This document shows positions 1 through 5,159 of a stretch of 5,530 bases of DNA, one piece after another (within the stretch, counting starts at the first letter, position 1; the number at the start of each line of letters is the position of its first letter). The DNA comes from Nitrospirota bacterium (GTDB lineage: Bacteria > Nitrospirota > Nitrospiria > Nitrospirales > NS-4). A program made the position numbers and the translations under genes. Below the pieces are notes generated by a model that saw only the letters and a program-made list of their open reading frames with translations, had not been told where the DNA came from and searched no databases. The stretch covers positions 1 to 5,530 of the forward strand of contig VBON01000072.1 in assembly GCA_005877525.1 (NCBI GenBank), read 5' to 3'.

Positions 1-1086
1 GGCATTGTGCAACGTGGCTCGGCTGATGGTGACGCCACCGACCTCCACCGGTTTCAATAACGCGACTGGCGTGAGGGTTCCGGTTCTTCCGACAGAGACG
101 ACTATGTCCTGGACGATGGTGATTTCCTTGCGCGGCGTAAATTTGTAGGCGATGGCCCAGCGAGGACTGCGAGACTTCATGCCGAGGCGGCCTTGCCAGT
201 CACGGCGATTCACCTTCACCACCACGCCATCGATTTCATAGGGCAGCTGATCCCGCATTGATTCCGTTTCACGATGAAACGCCATTACCTCATCGATCGA
301 AGCACAGAGCCGCCGAAGCGCAGGTGCCGGGAGACCCCACTGGGCCAACGTCTCCAACTCATCCCAATGGGTTGGTGGGACTGGCGTGGACACGTTCATG
401 ATTTCGTAACAGGTCACGACCAATGGACGGGTTGCGGTAATCGTGGAGTCCAATTGGCGGAGCGAACCAGAGGCCGCATTGCGTGGATTGGCAAAGGCGT
501 CGTCGCCCCGTTCCGTTATACGCCGATTCAAGGCTTGGAAATCGTCGAGGCGCATATACACCTCGCCTCGCACGACAAGATGATCAGGCAGGTTGGATCC
601 TGCGTGTAACTGCAGCGGCAGGGAACGAATCGTGCGAAGATTGACGGTCACATCCTCTCCAGTCATCCCGTCACCTCTGGTCGCTCCGCGGGTAAAGATT
701 CCATGGTCGTACGTCAATTCGACTGACAACCCATCGAATTTTGGTTCCACGCTGTACTCAACGGACAGGGTATCCAGTTCGCGTTTCATCCGTAGGTCGA
801 AAGCCTGGACGTCGCTCTGCTCTATAATTGAGTCCAGGCTAAGCATCGGCTGTTCGTGGGGAACCTTGACTAATTCCTGGAGCGGCGGTGCGCCGACACG
901 TTGCGACGGAGAATCAGGCGTCACCAACTCAGGGTGGGCCTGCTCCAGTTCGATCAGCTCTCGAAAAAGGCGATCGTACTGGGAATCAGAAATCTCTGGG
1001 TGATCCTTGACGTAGTACAGATAATCGTGGCGCCTGATTTCGTCCCTGAGGGCAATCAGTCTGGGAAGGATGTCGGCGTGGGCCAT
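1..1086 (-). CDS. ligA: NAD+-dependent DNA ligase LigA, N-terminal 362 residues (3' end of gene outside window)
   Basis: LigA seals 3'-OH/5'-phosphate nicks in duplex DNA during replication and repair, using NAD+ as AMP donor. Translating the minus strand from the ATG at 1086 gives an open frame to the window edge. Domain Ia is seen at residues ~4-60 (RRHDYLYYV, then ISDSQYDRL with D34, Y37, D38, which bind the NMN moiety). The nucleotidyltransferase domain follows: KFDG with the AMP-accepting Lys116, RGEV with Glu175, ANPRNAASGSLRQLD at ~199-213, and EIDGVVVKV with Lys291. The OB-fold begins near residue 317 (VGRTGTLTPVA, then ATLHNA at the edge). Residue positions match E. coli LigA (671 residues) almost one to one, so about 300 residues (rest of OB-fold, zinc finger, HhH and BRCT domains) should lie to the left. 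No clear Shine-Dalgarno sequence precedes the start, but the alignment supports it. The gene diverges from the trp genes, so it is a separate transcription unit. Confidence 0.97.
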   Translation of the reverse strand, partial: MAHADILPRLIALRDEIRRHDYLYYVKDHPEISDSQYDRLFRELIELEQAHPELVTPDSPSQRVGAPPLQELVKVPHEQPMLSLDSIIEQSDVQAFDLRMKRELDTLSVEYSVEPKFDGLSVELTYDHGIFTRGATRGDGMTGEDVTVNLRTIRSLPLQLHAGSNLPDHLVVRGEVYMRLDDFQALNRRITERGDDAFANPRNAASGSLRQLDSTITATRPLVVTCYEIMNVSTPVPPTHWDELETLAQWGLPAPALRRLCASIDEVMAFHRETESMRDQLPYEIDGVVVKVNRRDWQGRLGMKSRSPRWAIAYKFTPRKEITIVQDIVVSVGRTGTLTPVALLKPVEVGGVTISRATLHNA

Positions 1087-1125
1087 AGGACTGGATGGTG
1101 ACGAACAGAGGAAATTACGGCCTCG

Positions 1126-1155
1126 ACCGTACCACAGGGCTAGCGAGTGGGTCAA
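1126..1155 (-). promoter_or_regulatory. Candidate ligA promoter (weak)
   Basis: On the minus strand TTGACC (1155-1150, 5 of 6 to the sigma70 -35 consensus) is followed after 18 nt by TACGGT (1131-1126, 3 of 6 to the -10 consensus). This would start transcription about 30-35 nt before the ligA ATG. The -10 is poor, so this is a tentative call; a second, better -10-like hexamer facing the same way (TACAAT, 1209-1204) lacks a good -35. Confidence 0.3.
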
Positions 1156-1178
1156 ACTACGAAGGCGCTATGTTCACT

Positions 1179-1207
1179 TTGACTTTCGCCGCGATAGACA
1201 CTATTGT
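1179..1207 (+). promoter_or_regulatory. Predicted sigma70-type promoter for the LysM lipoprotein gene and probably the trp genes
   Basis: TTGACT (1179-1184, 5 of 6 to the -35 consensus) and TATTGT (1202-1207, 4 of 6 to the -10 consensus) are separated by the optimal 17 nt. Transcription would begin near 1214, leaving a leader of about 90 nt before the ATG at 1306. It is the best promoter-like sequence facing right in this intergenic region. Because trpE starts only 12 nt after the lipoprotein gene, this promoter could also drive the trp genes. The call is by consensus match only. Confidence 0.55.
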
Positions 1208-1268
1208 AAGAAACCTAACTGAGTTGAGTTTCCATGGATCGGCAGCCAGTGTCCACCCCTTGCTGCGA

Positions 1269-1283
1269 GAGGGAAGCTCCCTC
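1269..1283 (+). promoter_or_regulatory. Small leader hairpin
   Basis: GAGGGA (1269-1274) and TCCCTC (1278-1283) form a perfect 6-bp stem around a 3-nt loop (AGC), ending 11 nt before the AGGAGG of the next gene. No T-run follows, so it is not an intrinsic terminator. CCTC of the 3' arm (1280-1283) could instead pair with GAGG inside the ribosome-binding site (1294-1297). The role, if any, is unknown. Confidence 0.3.
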
Positions 1284-1292
1284 ACGACCGTC

Positions 1293-1300
1293 AGAGGAGG
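1293..1300 (+). promoter_or_regulatory. Strong ribosome-binding site that decides the lipoprotein start
   Basis: AGAGGAGG contains a full AGGAGG (1295-1300) placed 5 nt before ATG 1306. This favours 1306 over the in-frame ATG at 1234. A second SD-like AGGGGAG at 1311-1317 lies 6 nt before an in-frame GTG at 1324, so initiation there is also possible. Confidence 0.8.
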
Positions 1301-1305
1301 TATAC

Positions 1306-1950
1306 ATGAAAGGGGAGAATCGCGTGAACAAGTCGATGCCAAAATCCAGCTATCGAATCGTCAGCATCATCTGTGGAGGGTTGTTGATGAGCGGATGTGT
1401 CATGGCGGAGAAATACGATGCGGAAAAGGCGCGTAGCCTGAATTTCCAACGCCTTTTGGCGCAGGAAGAGAAGCGAACCGGCGAGCTCGATAGTGAAGCG
1501 AAGCGGAGTAAAAATGAATTGATGGAGTATGAAGCCAGGAATCGGGAACTCACCGCGCAGCTGCAAGCCGCTCGAGATCAAATGGCCCGCGTGCAGGAAG
1601 AAGCCGAGGCTATGAAGGAATCTGCGCTGCTGGACCGCAAGGCCAAAGCTGATATGAAGCGTGCGCTAAGACCGATGCGCAAGACCCTGCCGGCTGAAAC
1701 GACGCCCGATACCGTGGATCTGAGCGCGTCGGCTTCCGGGAATGCTCCGGAGGTTTCGGCTGTCCCTGAGCAGACAGATTCGTCGCTGGGAGGCGTGCGA
1801 TCACCTACCATTCATGTCGTGAAGCCGGGCGAAACGCTCTATCGGATCAGTCGGCGGTATGGCGTCGCAGTCGACAAGGTCAGGAAATGGAACAAGTTGC
1901 CGGACGACATTATCGAGGTAGGACAGAAACTCATCGTGGGCCAAGAATAA
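1306..1950 (+). CDS. Coiled-coil lipoprotein with C-terminal LysM domain
   Basis: The predicted 214-residue protein begins with a lipoprotein signal: basic n-region, hydrophobic stretch at ~18-28 (IVSIICGGLLM), and lipobox MSGC with Cys31 as the lipidated residue. Val at +2 carries no inner-membrane retention signal, so outer-membrane anchoring is inferred. Residues ~33-120 are rich in Glu, Lys, Arg, Ala and Gln and look like a long coiled coil. A Pro/Ser/Thr-rich linker follows (~125-167). A single LysM domain occupies ~169-212 (HVVKPGETLYRISRRYGV, then WNKL, then VGQKLIV), the family that binds GlcNAc-containing glycans, usually peptidoglycan. No catalytic domain is present, so a structural or scaffolding envelope role is more likely than hydrolysis. 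The start is set by the AGGAGG at 1295-1300; GTG 1324 would give a shorter, canonical signal peptide. The gene ends 12 nt before trpE, suggesting co-transcription. The exact function is not recognised. Confidence 0.9.
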   Translation: MKGENRVNKSMPKSSYRIVSIICGGLLMSGCVMAEKYDAEKARSLNFQRLLAQEEKRTGELDSEAKRSKNELMEYEARNRELTAQLQAARDQMARVQEEAEAMKESALLDRKAKADMKRALRPMRKTLPAETTPDTVDLSASASGNAPEVSAVPEQTDSSLGGVRSPTIHVVKPGETLYRISRRYGVAVDKVRKWNKLPDDIIEVGQKLIVGQE

Positions 1951-1951
1951 T

Positions 1952-1955
1952 AGGA
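1952..1955 (+). promoter_or_regulatory. Ribosome-binding site of trpE
   Basis: AGGA directly after the lipoprotein stop codon lies 7 nt before GTG 1963. An in-frame TAG at 1951-1953 closes the trpE frame upstream, so GTG 1963 is the first possible common start and the only one that keeps the conserved N-terminus. The closeness to the previous stop permits translational coupling. Confidence 0.6.
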
Positions 1956-1962
1956 CGACCAC

Positions 1963-3459
1963 GTGGCCCCGCCGCAATACTCACTCAGTCTCGACCAATT
2001 TCGGCAGTATTCCGGAAAAGGCAATCTTATTCCGCTCTATCGAGAGATCCTCGCGGACTATGACACCCCCGTCTCTGCCTTTGCCAAAATAGACCATGGC
2101 CCCTCGGCCTACCTCTTGGAGTCCATTGAGGGTGGTGAGAAATGGGCACGCTATTCCTTTCTCGGCAGTGGTTCTCCCGTTGTCGTGTACGAGGATCGGA
2201 GCGATCTTCTAGTCGTTCAAGGCGCCAGCAAGAAGCGCATTTCCAGTCGTGGGAATCCTCTCGAGCGTCTGCGGGAGATGATGGAAGGCTATCGCCCGGT
2301 GACTGTGCCGGACCTTCCCCCGTTTGTCGGCGGCGCCGTCGGATATCTGAGCTACGACATGGTGCGTACGTTCGAGGACTTGGCTGCCCGGCATAAGGAC
2401 CCACTTAATCTGCCGGATTTCGCCTTTCTGCTCACTGATACGATGCTGATCTTCGACAATGTCGCTCAGAAGATCAAAGTCGTGGCCACTGCCCATGTCA
2501 CGGGAAAGGGGGAACGTGGCATCAAGGCCGCCTACCGATCGGCAACGGAACGGATCGAACGCACGATCACGAGGCTCAAACGTCCGCTTCGCCGAACGCG
2601 TCCGCATCGCCGCCGCCGCCCGGTCACCTTTACGGTGAACATGAGCAAGGCAGACTTTGAGAAGATGGTCGTGCGGACGAAGGCATACATTCGGGCCGGC
2701 GATATCGTGCAAGCGGTGTTATCCCAGCGATGGGAGACCAATGTCCAGGCGTCGCCCTTGCAGCTCTATCGTGCGTTGCGCGTGGTGAATCCCTCTCCCT
2801 ATATGTATTACCTCCGTATCGCGGGGGTCGAACTGGTTGGTTCCTCTCCTGAGACGCTCGTCCGTTGCGAAAACGGTGTCATTTCCGTCCGTCCCATTGC
2901 CGGCACGCGCCGGCGTGGCGTCACGCCTGAAGAAGATCAACAGATGGAACGGCGGCTCTTGGCAGATGAAAAGGAACGGGCTGAGCATGTGATGCTCGTC
3001 GATCTTGGGCGGAATGATGTCGGCCGCGTGGCGAAATCAGGCTCGATCACTGTGGATTCGCTCATGCACGTCGAGCGCTATTCGCACGTGATGCATATTG
3101 TGTCAAATGTCACAGGACAACTGGATGCGTCGAAGACCTCATACGACGTGTTGCGAGCCTGCTTCCCTGCCGGCACGGTCTCCGGTGCGCCGAAGATTCG
3201 AGCGATGCAGATCATCGATGAGCTCGAGCCCACGAGGCGCGGCCCCTATGCCGGCGCGGTGGGCTACTTTAGTTTCTCTGGCAACATGGACATGTGCATT
3301 AATATCAGGACGGTCGTCGTGAAGAAGCACCAGGCCTTCATTCAAGCCGGGGCCGGCATTGTCGCCGATTCGAACCCGGAACACGAATATGAAGAAACCT
3401 GTAATAAGGCTCAGGCCATGATGAAGGCTATCGAACTGGCTGAGCAGGGGCTGGAATAG
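1963..3459 (+). CDS. trpE: Anthranilate synthase component I
   Basis: TrpE converts chorismate to anthranilate with ammonia supplied by the TrpG subunit, the first step of tryptophan synthesis. The 498-residue product has usual family length. The N-terminal regulatory domain holds LLES at 51-54, the motif tied to tryptophan feedback inhibition in enteric TrpE, then ARYSFLG at 62-68. The C-terminal chorismate-binding domain shows GSSPETLVR, PIAGTR (311-316), DEKERAEHVMLVDLGRND with Glu341, HVMHIVSNV with His378, CFPAGTVSGAPKIRAM from Cys400, and EYEETCNKA with Glu478. The Ala in PIAGT points to anthranilate synthase; aminodeoxychorismate synthases (PabB) usually carry PIKGT with a catalytic Lys. 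The start is GTG with AGGA 7 nt upstream. An odd arginine-rich stretch (residues ~207-219) sits between the two domains. trpG follows after a 91-nt gap, larger than usual for these partners. Confidence 0.97.
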   Translation: MAPPQYSLSLDQFRQYSGKGNLIPLYREILADYDTPVSAFAKIDHGPSAYLLESIEGGEKWARYSFLGSGSPVVVYEDRSDLLVVQGASKKRISSRGNPLERLREMMEGYRPVTVPDLPPFVGGAVGYLSYDMVRTFEDLAARHKDPLNLPDFAFLLTDTMLIFDNVAQKIKVVATAHVTGKGERGIKAAYRSATERIERTITRLKRPLRRTRPHRRRRPVTFTVNMSKADFEKMVVRTKAYIRAGDIVQAVLSQRWETNVQASPLQLYRALRVVNPSPYMYYLRIAGVELVGSSPETLVRCENGVISVRPIAGTRRRGVTPEEDQQMERRLLADEKERAEHVMLVDLGRNDVGRVAKSGSITVDSLMHVERYSHVMHIVSNVTGQLDASKTSYDVLRACFPAGTVSGAPKIRAMQIIDELEPTRRGPYAGAVGYFSFSGNMDMCINIRTVVVKKHQAFIQAGAGIVADSNPEHEYEETCNKAQAMMKAIELAEQGLE

Positions 3460-3465
3460 GAAGAT

Positions 3466-3486
3466 CATATGGTGACCGGCATATGG
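3466..3486 (+). repeat. Direct repeat CATATGG, two copies
   Basis: CATATGG occurs at 3466-3472 and 3480-3486, so the start points are 14 nt apart. The copies contain the palindrome CATATG. They may be chance in so short a sequence; no function is assigned. Confidence 0.45.
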
Positions 3487-3520
3487 CCCGAACAAGAGAG
3501 AGGCTCCGTCGCGTGCGATT

Positions 3521-3534
3521 AGCCATCAGCCATA
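3521..3534 (+). repeat. Tandem heptamer AGCCATC-AGCCATA
   Basis: Two adjacent heptamers differ only in the last base. The pair lies 16 nt before the trpG ATG. It resembles the short AGCCATC-type simple repeats that occur between genes in some bacteria, but two units are too few to be sure. Confidence 0.4.
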
Positions 3535-3550
3535 AGTTCCGAGCACAATC

Positions 3551-4114
3551 ATGCTACTGATGATCGACAACTATGATTCCTTCACCTATAACCTGGTGCA
3601 ATATTTCGGGGAGTTGGGTGAAGACATTCGGGTATTCCGCAACAATAAAATTACGACCGACCAGATCGAATCGCTGCAACCCAGCCGCATCGTCATTTCT
3701 CCGGGACCCTGCACACCGATGGAAGCGGGCATATCGGTTGAGACTATCCAGCATTTTGGCGGGCGTCTCCCGATCTTGGGGGTCTGCCTCGGCCATCAAT
3801 CTCTGGCCGTGGCATTTGGCGGCGAAGTCGTTCGAGCCGATCAGTTGATGCATGGAAAAACGTCGAAGATACGGCACGACGGGAAAACGATCTTCCATCA
3901 GCTGCCCAATCCCTTTGATGCCACACGCTACCATTCTCTGATTGTGAAGCGAGAAACGCTGCCTACCTGTTTTGAGATCTCCGCCGAAACGGCCGAGGGG
4001 GAAATCATGGGATTGCGCCATCGATCGTTAGGCATCGAAGGAGTGCAGTTTCATCCGGAATCGATCCTCACCATGGCGGGGAAGGACCTCCTTCGTAACT
4101 TCCTTAAACTGTAA
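3551..4114 (+). CDS. trpG: Anthranilate synthase component II (glutamine amidotransferase)
   Basis: TrpG hydrolyses glutamine and channels ammonia to TrpE. The 187-residue protein is a stand-alone class I glutamine amidotransferase domain with no fused TrpD. It begins MLLMIDNYDSFTYNLVQY, has the oxyanion-region motif PGPCTP (51-56), the nucleophile elbow GVCLGHQ with Cys79, HGKTS (101-105), RYHSL (126-130) and the triad partners His168 and Glu170 in GVQFHPES. All catalytic residues are present. The same subunit may also serve aminodeoxychorismate synthase as PabA, as in several bacteria; its place between trpE and trpD favours tryptophan as main role. ATG 3551 is chosen because it gives the usual N-terminus; ATG 3560 is the alternative. 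No good Shine-Dalgarno sequence precedes either. trpD starts 24 nt after the stop. Confidence 0.97.
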   Translation: MLLMIDNYDSFTYNLVQYFGELGEDIRVFRNNKITTDQIESLQPSRIVISPGPCTPMEAGISVETIQHFGGRLPILGVCLGHQSLAVAFGGEVVRADQLMHGKTSKIRHDGKTIFHQLPNPFDATRYHSLIVKRETLPTCFEISAETAEGEIMGLRHRSLGIEGVQFHPESILTMAGKDLLRNFLKL

Positions 4115-4138
4115 TCTGGTCCGCCTGGTCTCCGACCC

Positions 4139-5152
4139 ATGATCAAAGACGCGATTGCCAAACTCGCCGACCGTGCCTCCCTCACCGAACAAGAGGCCGA
4201 ATCGGTGATGCTCGAGATCATGGACGGCGGAGCGTCTCCGGCTCAAATTGCCGCCTACTTGATGGGGCTCCGTCTGAAGGGAGAAACCGTCGAGGAAATT
4301 GCCGGCTCCGTGCAAGCCATGCGTGCCAAAGCCGTTCGCATTGCCGTCGGAGATCCCCTAATCGTGGATACTTGTGGGACGGGCGGGGACGGGGCCCACA
4401 CGTTCAATATTTCCACCACAACGGCACTGGTCGTCGCAGGCACAGGTTTGACCGTGGCAAAGCACGGCAACCGTTCCGTGTCATCCAAATCAGGGAGTGC
4501 AGATGTTCTCTCGGCCCTCGGGGTCAAAATCGAGCTGCCGACCGAACGTGTGGCCGATTGTCTCAATGAGGTCGGGATCGGCTTTCTGTTCGCCCCGCTC
4601 TATCATGGAACCATGAAACATTGTGCCGGCCCAAGACAGGAAATGGGCATCCGAACCATGCTGAATCTCTTGGGCCCGCTGACCAATCCTGCGGGAGCCA
4701 CCATTCAAGTGCTCGGCGTATACGAGGGGCGATTGACCTCCCTGCTAGGGAATGTGCTCATGCATCTGGGATCACAACATTGCTTTGTCGTACATGGGAT
4801 GGACGGACTGGATGAGGTCACCCTTACCGCAACAACCCAGGTTTCAGAAGCCAAAGGGGGCATACTCTCGAACTATATGCTGGACCCGGCGGAGTTTGGA
4901 CTGGCGCTGGTCCCGGCCAAACAACTGGCCGGCGGGACGCCGCAAGAGAATGCCGCGATCACTCGTGACATTCTCCAAGGGCGTAAAGGACCCAAACGGG
5001 ACATCGTCTGTTTGAACGCCGCTCCCGCTCTTGTCGCAGGGCGCAAAGCGACAAGCCTTCAAGATGGATTCCGTTTGGCAGGCCAGGCTATTGATTCCGG
5101 TGCCGCGGCCGAGAAACTGGCTCGCCTCATCGCATTTACGAATAAGGGCTGA
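4139..5152 (+). CDS. trpD: Anthranilate phosphoribosyltransferase
   Basis: TrpD joins anthranilate and PRPP to give N-(5'-phosphoribosyl)anthranilate, the second step of the pathway, in the cytoplasm. The 337-residue length fits the family. The small helical domain (~1-70) includes ASPAQIAAYLMGLRLKGET. The PRPP site is seen in DTCGTGGDG (77-85), NISTTTALV (90-98) and KHGNRSVSSKSGSADVL (108-124). The anthranilate site region reads GPRQEMGIRTMLNLLGPLTNP (164-184) with Arg166. The metal-binding pair is Asp225-Glu226 in HGMDGLDE. All hallmark residues are intact. The start at ATG 4139 gives the expected N-terminus, but the 24-nt spacer after trpG has no Shine-Dalgarno sequence, so translation may depend on coupling to trpG. 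The TGA stop overlaps the probable ribosome-binding site of trpC. Confidence 0.97.
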   Translation: MIKDAIAKLADRASLTEQEAESVMLEIMDGGASPAQIAAYLMGLRLKGETVEEIAGSVQAMRAKAVRIAVGDPLIVDTCGTGGDGAHTFNISTTTALVVAGTGLTVAKHGNRSVSSKSGSADVLSALGVKIELPTERVADCLNEVGIGFLFAPLYHGTMKHCAGPRQEMGIRTMLNLLGPLTNPAGATIQVLGVYEGRLTSLLGNVLMHLGSQHCFVVHGMDGLDEVTLTATTQVSEAKGGILSNYMLDPAEFGLALVPAKQLAGGTPQENAAITRDILQGRKGPKRDIVCLNAAPALVAGRKATSLQDGFRLAGQAIDSGAAAEKLARLIAFTNKG

Positions 5153-5154
5153 GG
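5151..5154 (+). promoter_or_regulatory. Ribosome-binding site of trpC, overlapping the trpD stop
   Basis: GAGG overlaps the TGA stop of trpD (5150-5152) and lies 5 nt before GTG 5160. A ribosome ending trpD would sit on this site, which suggests translational coupling. It supports GTG 5160 as the start; no ATG lies nearby in frame. Confidence 0.55.
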
Positions 5155-5159
5155 CCATT

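Larger units (their letters stand above)
3460..3550 (+). other. trpE-trpG spacer with short repeats
   Basis: This 91-nt stretch has no convincing reading frame, no terminator-like hairpin with T-run and no clear Shine-Dalgarno sequence before trpG. It holds two copies of CATATGG (3466-3472 and 3480-3486) and a tandem heptamer pair at 3521-3534. With no terminator visible, transcription is expected to read through from trpE into trpG. Confidence 0.6.

Noticed and set aside
274..1101. Several open plus-strand frames opposite ligA, up to 136 residues
   Set aside because: They are antisense to a frame with unmistakable LigA motifs, have no recognisable domains and show compositionally odd Ser/Arg-rich products.
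1098..1112. Possible LexA-type SOS box half-site (CGAAC on the plus strand) near ligA
   Set aside because: Only one half-site is present and no properly spaced inverted partner is seen.
1269..1283. Leader hairpin as an intrinsic terminator
   Set aside because: The stem is only 6 bp and is followed by mixed sequence, not a T-run.
1234..1305. Upstream in-frame ATG 1234 as start of the lipoprotein gene
   Set aside because: It adds 24 residues before the signal peptide, has no good ribosome-binding site, and would bypass the AGGAGG 5 nt before ATG 1306.
2027..2712. Minus-strand and alternate-frame open stretches inside trpE, the longest 167 residues
   Set aside because: They overlap a complete TrpE coding sequence and have no family motif or plausible start signal; open antisense frames are common in GC-rich genes.
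1963..3459. Assignment of the chorismate-binding enzyme as PabB (aminodeoxychorismate synthase) rather than TrpE
   Set aside because: The motif reads PIAGT, not PIKGT, the LLES feedback motif is present, and trpG, trpD and trpC follow.
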